A stretch of 64,000 bases of DNA from JABFSM01 sp052389555 (GCA_052389555.1 JBQTHV010000015.1:6517-70516); one strand, 5' to 3'; counted from the first letter of the stretch, positions 18,004 to 26,637 are shown. Numbers and translations: made by a program. The notes: generated from the sequence alone by a model not told the origin.

Positions 18004-18109
18004 GAGCTATCAGCTAACAGCTATCAGCTATCAGCTAGCCGAACTGTACCGTCCAAGGGACGAGCTGATAGCTGAAGACTGATAGCTGATAGCTGTTAGC
18101 TGATAGCTC
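18004..18109 (+). repeat. Degenerate AGCTATC hairpin repeat with perfect 31-bp arms
   Basis: Left arm 18004-18034 is built from AGCTATC/AGCTAAC units; right arm 18079-18109 is its exact reverse complement over 31 bases, including the one deviating AGCTAAC unit. The 44-base centre is partly made of the same units. Fills most of the gap between selB and clpB. A transcript would fold into a very stable stem, so it may act as a terminator or RNA stabiliser; no T-run follows. Related copies: 34611-34766 and 43484-43571. Confidence 0.85.
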
Positions 18110-18125
18110 GTAGAGAGAACCGACC

Positions 18126-20762
18126 ATGATCAACCCCGATCGCCTCACCATCAAAGCCCAGGAGGCCTTCCGCGACGCGACTATCCTGGCCACGGAGCGG
18201 CGCAATCCGGTCGTGAACGACGCTCACCTGTTCGGGGCGCTGCTGGCTCAGCCCGAGGGCATCGTCCAGCCGCTCCTCCAGAAGGCCGGGTTCAACGTGA
18301 CGGCTCTCCGCGAGGCGACCAACCGCGAAATCGCGAAGCTGCCGGTTCAGGAGGGTGGACTGGGCCAGCCCAGCTACAGCCGGGAGCTCAACCGCGTCTT
18401 CGACCGCGCCGATCGGGAAGCCAAGCAGCTCGGCGACGCCTACATCTCCACCGAACACCTCTTGATCGGCCTCGTGGAAGAGAAGGGAACCGCGGCTCGC
18501 GAGATCCTGAGCCCGCACGAGATCTCGGCGGATGACCTCCGGCAGGCGCTTCAGGCGGTGCGGGGAGCCCACCGGGTCACCGACCAGTCTCCCGAGGAGC
18601 AGTACCGGGCGCTCGAGCGGTTTACCCGGAACCTGACCCAGCAGGCCCGGGCCGGGAAGCTGGATCCGGTCATCGGGCGCGACGAGGAGGTGCGGCGGGT
18701 TATGCAGGTGCTCTCCCGCCGGACCAAGAACAACCCGGTGCTGATCGGTGAGCCGGGCGTCGGCAAGACCGCGATCGTCGAAGGTCTGGCTCAGCGGATC
18801 GTGAGCGGGGACGTGCCCGAATCACTCCGCGATAAGGAGATCGTGGCGCTCGACATCGGTCAGCTGGTGGCCGGCACCAAGTATCGCGGTGAGTTCGAGG
18901 AGCGGCTCAAGGCGGTGCTCAAGGAGCTCACCGCTGCGGAGGGCCGCTTCATCGTGTTCATCGACGAGCTCCACACCATCGTGGGGGCGGGCGCCGCGGA
19001 GGGCGCCGTGGATGCCAGCAACATGCTCAAGCCCGCGCTGGCTCGGGGCGAGCTGCACGTGGTGGGCGCGACGACGCTCGACGAATACCGGAAGCACGTG
19101 GAGAAGGACGCGGCGCTGGAGCGGCGGTTCCAGCCCGTCTATGTGGGCGCTCCGAGTGTCGCCGACACGATCGCTATTCTCCGCGGGCTCAAGGAGCGCT
19201 ACGAAGTCCACCACGGGGTGCGGATCACCGACGATGCGCTGATTGCCGCGGCCCAGCTCTCCGACCGGTACATCGGTGACCGCTTCCTTCCCGACAAGGC
19301 GATCGATCTGGTGGACGAAGCGGCCAGCCGGCTCCGGATCGAGATCGATTCGCTGCCGCAAGAGATCGACGAGGTGGAGCGCCGGATTCTCCAGCTTGAG
19401 ATTCAGCGCCAGGCCCTGCTCAAGGAAAAGGACCGGGCCGGTCGCGAGCGCCTGGCGGCGGTCGAGGCCGAAATTGCCGAGCTCAAGGAAAAGTCCGGGG
19501 CGATGAAGGCGCAGTGGCAGGCGGAGAAAGCGGCCATTCACTCGCTGCAGGAGAAGAAGGCCCAGGTGGAGCAGTTGCGGCAAGAGGTGGAACAAGCTTC
19601 TCGCCGGGGCGACCTCCAGCGGGCCGCCGAGCTCCGCTATGGTACGGTGCCCGAGCTGGAGCAGGCGATCGCGAAGGAGGAGGCCCGGCTTGGCGAGATC
19701 CAGCAGCGCGCCCGGTACCTCAAGGAAGAGGTGGATGCCGAAGACATCGCCGAGATCGTGGCCAAGTGGACCGGGATCCCAGTGGCGCGGATGCTGGAGT
19801 CGGAGCGCGAGCGCCTAACCCGCCTGGAGGACGAGCTGGGCCGCCGCGTGGTGGGCCAGCGGGAAGCGGTCGCCGCCGTGGCCAACGCGGTGCGGCGCAG
19901 CCGGGCCGGCCTCCAGGACCCGCACCGGCCGACGGGCTCGTTCATCTTCCTGGGTCCCACCGGCGTCGGCAAGACCGAGACCGCGCGGGCTCTGGCCGAC
20001 TTCCTGTTCGACGACGAGCGGGCAATGGTGCGGCTCGATATGTCGGAATACATGGAGAAACACTCGGTGGCCCGGATGATCGGGGCGCCGCCGGGTTATG
20101 TAGGGTACGAGGAGGGCGGCCAGCTGACCGAGGCGATCCGCCGGCGGCCCTATAGCGTGGTGCTGTTCGACGAGATCGAGAAGGCGCATCCCGACGTCTT
20201 CAATGTCCTGCTACAGATTCTGGACGACGGGCGGCTCACCGATGGTCAGGGCCGGGTAGTGGATTTCCGGAACACCGTGCTCATCATGACCTCCAATATC
20301 GGGAGCCAGTTCATCGTGGATGCCGGCAACGTGGCTTCCACCGAGGCCTGGCGCGCCATCGAGGAGCGCGTGCGCGGCGAGCTGCGCAACTACTTCCGCC
20401 CTGAGTTTCTCAACCGGGTGGACGACATCGTGGTGTTCCGGCCGCTCTCGCGGCAGGATCTCGACCGCATTGTGGAATTGCAGATTCGGAGGCTCGATCA
20501 GCTTCTGGCCGAACGCCAGCTGGTGCTCGAGCTCACGTCCGAAGCGCAGCAGCTTCTGGCCGAGCGGGGCTACGATCCCGTCTATGGGGCGCGGCCGCTC
20601 AAGCGGGTGATCCAGCAGCTGCTCCAGAATCCGCTCGCGATGGCGGTGCTCGACGGGAAGTTCGGTCCGGGTGACCGGATCGTGGCGGACCGCGAGGGGG
20701 ATCACCTCCGGTTCGAGCGCCAGCCGGCTCCGGTGCCCGCGGAAGCAGTCCCGAGTGCCTAG
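18126..20762 (+). CDS. clpB: ClpB protein disaggregase (AAA+ chaperone)
   Basis: 878 residues. Clp N-domain (residues 1-~150), first AAA+ with Walker A GEPGVGKT at 208-215 and Walker B IVFIDELHT, then a long coiled-coil middle domain (about 410-530: EKDRAGRERLAAVEAEIAELKEK...), second AAA+ with Walker A GPTGVGKT at 610-617 and VVLFDEIEKAHPDV. The full-length M-domain and the lack of a ClpP-binding loop argue for ClpB rather than ClpC/ClpA. Works with DnaK to resolubilise aggregates. Stop overlaps the start region of tadA. Confidence 0.93.
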   Translation: MINPDRLTIKAQEAFRDATILATERRNPVVNDAHLFGALLAQPEGIVQPLLQKAGFNVTALREATNREIAKLPVQEGGLGQPSYSRELNRVFDRADREAKQLGDAYISTEHLLIGLVEEKGTAAREILSPHEISADDLRQALQAVRGAHRVTDQSPEEQYRALERFTRNLTQQARAGKLDPVIGRDEEVRRVMQVLSRRTKNNPVLIGEPGVGKTAIVEGLAQRIVSGDVPESLRDKEIVALDIGQLVAGTKYRGEFEERLKAVLKELTAAEGRFIVFIDELHTIVGAGAAEGAVDASNMLKPALARGELHVVGATTLDEYRKHVEKDAALERRFQPVYVGAPSVADTIAILRGLKERYEVHHGVRITDDALIAAAQLSDRYIGDRFLPDKAIDLVDEAASRLRIEIDSLPQEIDEVERRILQLEIQRQALLKEKDRAGRERLAAVEAEIAELKEKSGAMKAQWQAEKAAIHSLQEKKAQVEQLRQEVEQASRRGDLQRAAELRYGTVPELEQAIAKEEARLGEIQQRARYLKEEVDAEDIAEIVAKWTGIPVARMLESERERLTRLEDELGRRVVGQREAVAAVANAVRRSRAGLQDPHRPTGSFIFLGPTGVGKTETARALADFLFDDERAMVRLDMSEYMEKHSVARMIGAPPGYVGYEEGGQLTEAIRRRPYSVVLFDEIEKAHPDVFNVLLQILDDGRLTDGQGRVVDFRNTVLIMTSNIGSQFIVDAGNVASTEAWRAIEERVRGELRNYFRPEFLNRVDDIVVFRPLSRQDLDRIVELQIRRLDQLLAERQLVLELTSEAQQLLAERGYDPVYGARPLKRVIQQLLQNPLAMAVLDGKFGPGDRIVADREGDHLRFERQPAPVPAEAVPSA

Positions 20763-21222
20763 TCCCCCGCCGTCCCCGGAGGACCTGGCGGGAATGCGGG
20801 CTGCGCTCGAGCTGGCCCGCCGCGGGGGTGAGCTCGGCGAGATTCCGGTGGGGGCAGTGGTGATGGGGGACGGGACCGTGTTAGGCGAGGCGCACAATGA
20901 GTGCGTGGAACGGAAGGACCCTACCGCCCATGCGGAGTTGGTCGCCCTCCAGCGGGCTCTGGCGCGCACCGGGGCCGGACGCCTGACCGATGCAACCCTC
21001 TACGTCACGCTGGAGCCCTGCGCGCAATGCGCCGGGGCCATGGTGCTCACGAAGGTCGGCCGGGTGGTCTACGGGGCCACCGATCCGAAGGCCGGCATGG
21101 CGGGCTCGGTCGGCGAATTGCTCCGCCACCCCGCGCTCAACCATCGGGCCGAGGTGATCGGCGGGGTTCTGGCGGACGAGTGCGGCGCCTTGCTCCTGAC
21201 CTTCTTTGCGGGGCGCCGGTAG
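20755..21222 (+). CDS. tadA: tRNA-specific adenosine deaminase
   Basis: 155 residues from GTG 20755, overlapping the clpB stop by 8 bp. Cytidine/deoxycytidylate deaminase fold with zinc ligands in HAE (59-61) and PCAQC (88-92); Glu61 is the proton shuttle. Converts A34 to inosine in tRNA-Arg(ACG). The TadA-like helix GAMVLTKVGRVVYGATDPKAGMAGS is conserved. Linkage to clpB is not functionally telling. Confidence 0.9.
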   Translation: MPSPPPSPEDLAGMRAALELARRGGELGEIPVGAVVMGDGTVLGEAHNECVERKDPTAHAELVALQRALARTGAGRLTDATLYVTLEPCAQCAGAMVLTKVGRVVYGATDPKAGMAGSVGELLRHPALNHRAEVIGGVLADECGALLLTFFAGRR

Positions 21223-21288
21223 GGACCGTATCTTCTCCGGCCCCGATCCCATTCCGGATGTCGGGCTCTCTCTCCCGGAGCACTTCCC

Positions 21289-22107
21289 ATGTTCTCCCGA
21301 CTCGCAACGTCCGCGGGCATGGTGGCGCTATTCACCGCACCCCTGGCTGCCCAACCGATGCCGGCCAGCCAGCCAACCATCATCAGCATCGTTCGGGAAA
21401 TCGAGAAACCTGGACATTTCGGCCCCCATCAAGAGACTGAGGCCCGGTGGGCCGACCTCAACCGCCGGAACAATTACCCAACCACCTATCTCGCTCTGGT
21501 TGCCGTGAGCGGCGTTCCGGAGGTCTGGTGGGTCTCGGCGTACGATGGCCTGGCTTCGTTCGGGAAGGCGCAGGCTTTCGGGGCCGACAACTCGGCCTAT
21601 TCCCAGGCCTTGAGCAAGATCGCCGTCGAGGACGCAAACCACATCAATAACGTGATCTTCACCCAGGCCCAGGCGGTTCCCGATGCCAGCTACGGGGCGT
21701 TTCCCGATCTCTCCAAGATGCGAGTGTTCTCGGTGTTCACCGTGCAGATGCGGCCGGGCATGGAGCCGATGTTCACCCAAATCGCCCGGCAGTACGCTGC
21801 CATAATGAAGGCCAAGAATGTGCCGGCCAGCTGGCGGTCGTACGAGGTGATCGCCGGCGCGCCGGGGGGCACCTTTCTGGTGTTCTCGTCCTACCCGTCC
21901 TGGGATGCGGTCGAAGCCGAGCGCAAGGCCTCCATGGAAGCCTTTGCGGGCGCGAACCCTACCGATCTCGAGGGAATGATGAAGGCCTCCCGCGAGGCGG
22001 TGGCGAGCACCAACGGCCGCTACTTCACCGTTAATCCGCGGATGAGCCTGGTTTCTAAGGAATTAGAAGCGGACCCGTTCTGGGCGCCGAAGAAGCCTAC
22101 GCCGTAG
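21289..22107 (+). CDS. Secreted protein of unknown function
   Basis: 272 residues with a signal peptide (FSRLATSAGMVALFTAPLAAQP, likely cleaved after LAA). The mature part contains IISIVREIEKPGHFGPHQETEARW and a later VFTVQMRPGMEPMFTQIARQYAAIMK...FLVFSSYPSWDAVEAE segment, which looks like two ferredoxin-like (ABM/dimeric alpha-beta barrel) halves. No catalytic residues recognised. Stands alone, downstream of tadA and convergent with the amidohydrolase. Function not known. Confidence 0.7.
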   Translation: MFSRLATSAGMVALFTAPLAAQPMPASQPTIISIVREIEKPGHFGPHQETEARWADLNRRNNYPTTYLALVAVSGVPEVWWVSAYDGLASFGKAQAFGADNSAYSQALSKIAVEDANHINNVIFTQAQAVPDASYGAFPDLSKMRVFSVFTVQMRPGMEPMFTQIARQYAAIMKAKNVPASWRSYEVIAGAPGGTFLVFSSYPSWDAVEAERKASMEAFAGANPTDLEGMMKASREAVASTNGRYFTVNPRMSLVSKELEADPFWAPKKPTP

Positions 22108-22114
22108 GACGAGG

Positions 22115-23548
22115 TTATCGCCGGTAGTCCAGCGGCGGCGGCCGGTCTCCCACGAGCGACACGTAGCGGAAGTCCGGCCCGCGTCGCTTCTCGAATTCCG
22201 CCCGGGCATCGGCGATCAGCTTCGGGATCGTGAAGAGATCTACCGCCGTCATCGCCAGCGTCTTGGCCGCGATCACCATGCCCTTGGTGCCGATGCTCAT
22301 CCCGCCCGCGGCGATGGCCTGCCAGGAGTGCGCGGGGGTTCCCGGCGCCCAGGTCGCGGCGCGCATGCCTTCGGTCGGCACGACCCAGCTCACGTCACCC
22401 ACGTCCGTCGAGCCGGTGCCTTCGCGCTCGAACCCGAACGGCTCGATCCGGCCAGCGGCTTCGAGCGGCGGCAGATTCGATCCCAGGGTGGTACGGACCC
22501 GCTCCGCGAACAGGCGTTCCTCCGGGGTATACTGCACCCCGCCGACCCGCTCCAGGTTGGCGTGCAACGCCCGCGCGAGGGTCTCGTTGGGAAGCAGGGC
22601 GTAAACCCCGTTGATCACCTCGTGCTCCACCTGCGTGTCCGTTCCGACGGCAGCCCCTTCCGACGCCTTCACGACCCGGTTCCAGATCTCTCGGGCGGCT
22701 TCCGGGTTAGGATGCCTCACGTAGTAATAAACCTCGGCGAAGTCCGGCACCACGTTGGGTGCTTCGCCGCCCTTGGTGATGACATAATGGATGCGGGTTT
22801 CCTGGGGAACGTGCTCGCGCATCAGGTTGACCATGTGATTCATCGCCTCGACGCCGTCGAGGGCCGAACGGCCTCGATGGGGTGCCGCGGCGGCGTGGGC
22901 CGAGAGGCCATGGAAGCGGAACTTGCCCGAGATATTGGCGAGCGAGGCTCCCGGGCTCGCCATGTTGCGGTCGCCGGCGTGCCAGTGCAGTACGATGTCG
23001 ACGTCCTCGAACAACCCGGCCCGCACCATGTACACTTTGCCGCCGCCACCTTCCTCGGCGGGAGTTCCGTAGACGCGGATCGTGCCGGCCCGGCCCGAGC
23101 TTTCCAGCCAGCGCTTGACCGCGATGCCCGCGGCCACTGAACCGGTCCCGAACAGATGGTGACCGCAGGCATGCCCGGCGGGCTTGTCCGGAATCGGATT
23201 CCGCTCGGGAGACGCCGCCTGGGTGATGCCGGGCAGCGCATCAAACTCGGCGAGGATCACGACCACGGGCTTGCCGCGGCCCGCAGTTGCGACGAACGCG
23301 GTTGGAATTCCCGCTACTCCGGCCTGCATTTCGAACCCGGCCTGCTTGAGGTGTTGTTGCAGGAGGGCTGAGCTCTCGCGCTCTTGATAGCCTACCTCGG
23401 CGAGGTCCCAGATCCGGAGCGCGGTGCGAGCGAACTCTCCCTGCTGACTGTCAATCCAGGCCGCGACTTGCTCCTTGCCCGATTGGGCAGCGGCATTGGA
23501 TATCGCGAGCCCGGCGAACCAGAGTGTGACGAAGTGGCGGCGAGCCAT
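22115..23548 (-). CDS. M20-family amidohydrolase / aminoacyl or aminobenzoyl-glutamate hydrolase, exported
   Basis: 477 residues read on the minus strand. N-terminal signal peptide ending NAAAQ. Zinc-dependent M20D core: the active-site region FVATAGRGKPVVVILAEFDALPG, GHACGHHLFGTGS (metal-binding His pair), PAEEGGGGKVYMVRAGLF (catalytic Glu), and GLSAHAAAAPHRGRSALDG in the lid domain. Closest in pattern to AbgB-like hydrolases of p-aminobenzoyl-glutamate or N-acyl amino acids. Substrate undetermined. It is convergent with the preceding secreted-protein gene (7 bp apart). Confidence 0.85.
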   Translation of the reverse strand: MARRHFVTLWFAGLAISNAAAQSGKEQVAAWIDSQQGEFARTALRIWDLAEVGYQERESSALLQQHLKQAGFEMQAGVAGIPTAFVATAGRGKPVVVILAEFDALPGITQAASPERNPIPDKPAGHACGHHLFGTGSVAAGIAVKRWLESSGRAGTIRVYGTPAEEGGGGKVYMVRAGLFEDVDIVLHWHAGDRNMASPGASLANISGKFRFHGLSAHAAAAPHRGRSALDGVEAMNHMVNLMREHVPQETRIHYVITKGGEAPNVVPDFAEVYYYVRHPNPEAAREIWNRVVKASEGAAVGTDTQVEHEVINGVYALLPNETLARALHANLERVGGVQYTPEERLFAERVRTTLGSNLPPLEAAGRIEPFGFEREGTGSTDVGDVSWVVPTEGMRAATWAPGTPAHSWQAIAAGGMSIGTKGMVIAAKTLAMTAVDLFTIPKLIADARAEFEKRRGPDFRYVSLVGDRPPPLDYRR

Positions 23549-23602
23549 GGGGGAAACTCCGGGAGTCGAATGGGGACTGGCAAACCCCGGAGAATCTAGT
23601 AC

Positions 23603-23641
23603 GGGCGAGCAGGGCGAGCAGGAGGAACGGGGCGAACAGGG
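23603..23641 (+). repeat. Degenerate GGGCGAGCAGG repeat between two minus-strand genes
   Basis: Three to four loose copies of GGGCGAGCA / GGGCGAACA with GGAGGAACG between them. Sits between the small membrane protein gene and the amidohydrolase gene, so it would be in the 5' leader of the latter or the 3' end of the former. A related unit continues into the small gene at 23655-23716. Confidence 0.5.
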
Positions 23642-23644
23642 ATC

Positions 23645-23905
23645 TCAGGTCAGGTTGGTTCCGTCCGTCTCGATCGCCCGGTTCGTCTCGATCGCCTTAT
23701 TCGCCTCGATCTCGCGCGCTCCCCAGATCGTGTGGGCCAGCGAGACCAGGAAGGTCACGGCGAACACGGCCACCACAAAACCCAGGGCGGCTCGGATCGT
23801 CGGCGCGAATTCGCCTTGAGCGATGAATCCGGCGAGGCCGGCCGTCATCAGCACGAGAAGGGCAGGCCCGACTCGCCGTCGGCCGGATCGGGTCGCTTCG
23901 GTCAT
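23645..23905 (-). CDS. Small two-helix membrane protein of unknown function
   Basis: 86 residues if started at ATG 23905, which has AAGGAG eight bases upstream; an in-frame ATG 18 bases earlier has no such site. Two hydrophobic segments (VGPALLVLMTAGLAGFIAQG and ALGFVVAVFAVTFLVSLAHTIW) separated by a short loop. The C-terminal tail EIEANKAIETNRAIETDGTN is encoded by a degenerate repeat (23655-23716) and is probably not part of the folded protein. No family recognised. Confidence 0.55.
   Translation of the reverse strand: MTEATRSGRRRVGPALLVLMTAGLAGFIAQGEFAPTIRAALGFVVAVFAVTFLVSLAHTIWGAREIEANKAIETNRAIETDGTNLT
23655..23716 (+). repeat. Degenerate TCTCGATCGCC repeat forming the 3' end of a small gene
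   Basis: Loose copies of TCGTCTCGATCGCC (for example GTCTCGATCGCCCGGTTCGT, then CTCGATCGCCTTATTCGCCT). On the minus strand it encodes the repeated peptide AIETNRAIETD at the C-terminus of the small membrane protein, another case of a degenerate repeat extending a reading frame. Confidence 0.5.
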
Positions 23906-23933
23906 GTCGGAAGTCTCCTTCATACCCGATTCC

Positions 23934-24003
23934 AGAAAACACAAAAGGCGCAATCGAACATTCGATCGCGCCTTCGTCTCGCGGGCCAGAAGCGCCCCCG
24001 CGA
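23934..24003 (-). promoter_or_regulatory. Leader structure: GC hairpin followed by terminator-like hairpin with U-tract
   Basis: Read on the minus strand: a hairpin CGCGGG (from 24003) / CCCGCG (to 23980), then a 14-bp stem AAGGCGCGATCGAA/TTCGATTGCGCCTT (23974-23945, one mismatch, 2-base loop), then TTTTGTGTTTTC. This is the shape of an intrinsic terminator placed 30 bases before the small membrane protein gene. No gene on this strand ends here, so it is either a transcription attenuator for that gene or the end of a small RNA. Confidence 0.5.
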
Positions 24004-24075
24004 CAAGGTGGCGGCGTGTCCGCCATTTGATCACACGATAGCGACCGGTCGGGAGACGCGCAAGGGGGTGCGGGT

Positions 24076-24219
24076 ATGCACGGCCAGAAGCGTTTCATAA
24101 GGAGGAGGGCCGAGGCGATCGGGGTCGAGCTCCTGGCCGCGGAAGCGCCGGAGCGACTGACGGCGGCCTCGGCGCGGCGGCCGACAGGAACCCGGGCTCA
24201 TGCCCGAAGGAGCGCGTAA
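24076..24219 (+). CDS. Possible 47-aa basic ORF ahead of the LigD genes
   Basis: Begins MHGQKRFIRRRAEAIGVELL and ends RAHARRSA. Its TAA is immediately followed by the GTG start of the phosphoesterase gene, a spacing common in coupled genes. Arg-rich composition could simply reflect a GC-rich noncoding stretch. No ribosome-binding site of note and no family recognised; it may be spurious. The rest of the 23906-24219 gap contains only the hairpins listed separately. Confidence 0.2.
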   Translation: MHGQKRFIRRRAEAIGVELLAAEAPERLTAASARRPTGTRAHARRSA

Positions 24220-24795
24220 GTGGCCCTGCGCGAGTATCGCCGGAAGCGCCACTTTGGCATAACCCGCGAGCCCAGTGGGGCCAAGCAACCCCGGAGGGGC
24301 CCCCGCCGGATCTTCGTCATCCACCATCACTTCGCCAGCCGCGAGCATTACGATCTTCGCCTCGAGCACCGCGGGGTCCTCAAGAGCTGGGCGGTGCCGA
24401 AGGAACCTGCCACGGAACCGGGAGAAAAGCGTCTGGCGGTCCAGGTCGAGGATCATCCGCTCGAGTACGCGTCATTCCGAGGGACCATTCCGGAGGGGCA
24501 GTACGGCGCGGGGAAGGTGATGATCTGGGATCGGGGCACCTGGGAACCCGAGGGTAATCCGGGGGAGGGGCTCGACCGCGGCAGGCTTTCGTTTCGACTC
24601 TCCGGCCGGAAGCTCAAGGGGAATTGGACCCTGGTTCGCATGCGGGGAGACCCCAAGTCAGCGAAGCAGAACTGGCTTCTGATCAAGCGTGCGGATGAAC
24701 CTTCAACGGGTAGGACTCGTGCGATCGCCCGACCCCGGGACCCACCCCGGCGCCGCGGCACACGAGTGAAGACAGGTCGTGCCCGCGCGCGCTAG
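24220..24795 (+). CDS. LigD-type 3'-phosphoesterase, stand-alone
   Basis: 191 residues from GTG 24220. Core FVIHHHFASREHYDLRLEHRGVLKSWAVPKEP is the LigD PE-domain metal-binding motif (HH...H-x-DLRLE), followed by EDHPLEYASFRGTIPEGQYGAGKVMIWDRGTW and WTLVRM...NWLLIKRAD. In most bacteria this is the N-terminal domain of a single LigD protein; here it is a separate gene overlapping the ligase gene by 17 bp. Trims 3' ends during non-homologous end joining. The last ~30 residues are a basic tail. Confidence 0.9.
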   Translation: MALREYRRKRHFGITREPSGAKQPRRGPRRIFVIHHHFASREHYDLRLEHRGVLKSWAVPKEPATEPGEKRLAVQVEDHPLEYASFRGTIPEGQYGAGKVMIWDRGTWEPEGNPGEGLDRGRLSFRLSGRKLKGNWTLVRMRGDPKSAKQNWLLIKRADEPSTGRTRAIARPRDPPRRRGTRVKTGRARAR

Positions 24796-25747
24796 TGCCG
24801 CGGGGTTCATCGCCCCGCAGCTGGCGACGCTGGTTCCGGAAGTCCCTCCTGGCCCCGAGTGGCTGCACGAGATCAAGTTCGACGGATACCGGTTGGAGGG
24901 CGTGTTGCGGGACGGGAGAGCCCGGCTCCTGACCCGTCGCGGCCTCGACTGGACCGGCCGGTTTCCGGCGGTGGCAGAGGCCTGCGCGACGCTTCCGGCG
25001 CGGCAGGCTGTGATCGACGGAGAGCTGGTCGCGCTCCTGCCCGACGGGCGTTCCTCGTTTCAGGCCCTTCAACAGGTGATGATGGGGAAGAAGCCCCGGC
25101 GCGTCATCTACTACGTGTTCGATTTGCTCCGCCTCGACGGCAAGGACCTCCGCTCCCTTCCGCTGCTCGAGCGCAAGCGACGGCTGGCCAGGCTGCTGCG
25201 GAAGCGCCGGGGACCAGGCTCGAGAAGGGTGCGCTATTCGGCGCACTTCACGGGTCGCGGTGAGACGGTGCTCCAGAAGGCCTGCGCCATGGGACTCGAA
25301 GGAATCATCGCCAAACGGCGCGACTCGCCCTACCAGAGCCAGCGCACCCGAACCTGGCTCAAGGTCAAGTGCGTCAACCGGCAGGAATTCGTCGTCCTGG
25401 GGTTCACCGAACCGAAGGGCAGCCGCACCGGCCTGGGGGCCCTTCTGCTCGGTGTCTATACTCCCCGGGGGAGACTCGAGTACACCGGGAAAGTCGGCAC
25501 CGGCATGGGCGTGGCGCTGCTCAATCAACTGCGAAGGCGACTGGAGCCGCTGACTCGGGAAGACTCGCCGGTGCCGGGACCGGTCGAGCGCGGGCTCAAA
25601 GGCGTGACCTGGGTAGACCCCAAGCTGGTCGTGGAGGTCGCCTTCACCGAATGGACCGAGGATGGCCGGTTGCGACATCCCTCGCTGGTCGGACTGCGCG
25701 AGGACAAGCCCGCACGGGAAGTGCGGCGGGAGAAGCCCGCCCGATGA
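24779..25747 (+). CDS. ATP-dependent DNA ligase (LigD ligase domain), stand-alone
   Basis: 322 residues from GTG 24779. Nucleotidyltransferase motif I EIKFDGYR contains the lysine that is adenylated; motifs III (VIDGELVAL), IIIa (YYVFDLL), IV (MGLEGIIAKR) and V (TWLKVKC) are in order, followed by the OB-fold (FVVLGFTEPKGSRTGLGALLLGVY). Complete catalytic core with no PE or polymerase domain attached. Overlaps the polymerase gene by 4 bp, so the three LigD activities form one operon. Confidence 0.93.
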   Translation: MPARASAAGFIAPQLATLVPEVPPGPEWLHEIKFDGYRLEGVLRDGRARLLTRRGLDWTGRFPAVAEACATLPARQAVIDGELVALLPDGRSSFQALQQVMMGKKPRRVIYYVFDLLRLDGKDLRSLPLLERKRRLARLLRKRRGPGSRRVRYSAHFTGRGETVLQKACAMGLEGIIAKRRDSPYQSQRTRTWLKVKCVNRQEFVVLGFTEPKGSRTGLGALLLGVYTPRGRLEYTGKVGTGMGVALLNQLRRRLEPLTREDSPVPGPVERGLKGVTWVDPKLVVEVAFTEWTEDGRLRHPSLVGLREDKPAREVRREKPAR

Positions 25748-26637
25748 CGGCGGTCGCAGGGATCCGGCTCACCAATCCGGAACGCGTAGTGTACCCCGAA
25801 CAGGGGCTCACCAAGCATGATGTGGCCAGCTACTACGAAGCGATCGGGGAATGGATGCTTCCCCACGTCGAGAGGCGGCCCTTCTCGCTGGTTCGCTGTC
25901 CCGCAGGCCGCAAGAAGACCTGTTTCTACCAAAAGCACTGGACCGGCCGGCTCCCCGACGTGGTCAAGATGGTCACGATCAAGGAGGCCAGCGGTAGGAG
26001 CCGAGACTACACCTACGTCGAGGACGTCTCCGGCCTGGTGGCTCTGGTCCAGAACGGGGTGCTCGAGTTCCACGTGTGGGGTGCCCGGACTGACCGGATC
26101 GAGCAGCCCGATCGGATAGTATTTGATCTCGATCCGTCGCCCGAGGTGAGCTGGATCCGGGTGAAACAGGCGGCCCGTGAGCTACGGGGTCTCCTGCGCG
26201 AGGTTGGCCTCGAGAGCTGGGTCAAGACCACCGGTGGAAAGGGGCTTCACCTCGTCATCCCGCTCACCCGTCAGGCAAGCTGGAAGCAAGTCGCCGGTTT
26301 CGCTCGGCTGGTGGCGTACCGAATGGAACGCCAGGACCCGGAGCACTATATCGCAAAAGCGAGCAAGGCGGCCCGGCGGGGGAAGATCTTCGTTGACTGG
26401 CTTCGCAACACCCGAGGGGCCACCTTCATCGCCCCCTGGTCCACCCGGGCTCGGCCGGGCGCGCCGGTATCTGCGCCGATCTCATGGGAAGAGCTGTCGC
26501 GGCTTAGGACGGGGGATCAGTTCCGGGTGGAGAATGCGGTCTCCCTGGCCCAACGGCGGAAGACTGATCCCTGGGACTCGCTCCTCACGGCTCGTCAGCG
26601 GCTTCCCCGAGTTTCGAGGAGTCAGGGCGAGGAGTAA
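25744..26637 (+). CDS. LigD-type polymerase/primase, stand-alone
   Basis: 297 residues from ATG 25744. Archaeo-eukaryotic primase-like NHEJ polymerase: RLTNPERVVYPEQGLTKHDVASYYEAIG, RPFSLVRCPAG, CFYQKHW, the metal-binding FDLDP in IVFDLDPSPEVSW, TTGGKGLHLVIPL and a late FVDWLRNTRGATFIAPWSTRARPGAPV. Adds nucleotides (often ribonucleotides) at broken ends. Completes the split LigD set. No ku gene lies nearby in the window. Confidence 0.92.
   Translation: MTAVAGIRLTNPERVVYPEQGLTKHDVASYYEAIGEWMLPHVERRPFSLVRCPAGRKKTCFYQKHWTGRLPDVVKMVTIKEASGRSRDYTYVEDVSGLVALVQNGVLEFHVWGARTDRIEQPDRIVFDLDPSPEVSWIRVKQAARELRGLLREVGLESWVKTTGGKGLHLVIPLTRQASWKQVAGFARLVAYRMERQDPEHYIAKASKAARRGKIFVDWLRNTRGATFIAPWSTRARPGAPVSAPISWEELSRLRTGDQFRVENAVSLAQRRKTDPWDSLLTARQRLPRVSRSQGEE

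Noticed and set aside
18004..18109. Repeats that could be mistaken for a CRISPR array (also at 34611, 43484, 56301)
   Set aside because: Units are 7-15 bp, degenerate, without constant-length spacers, and arranged as inverted arms. No cas genes in the window.
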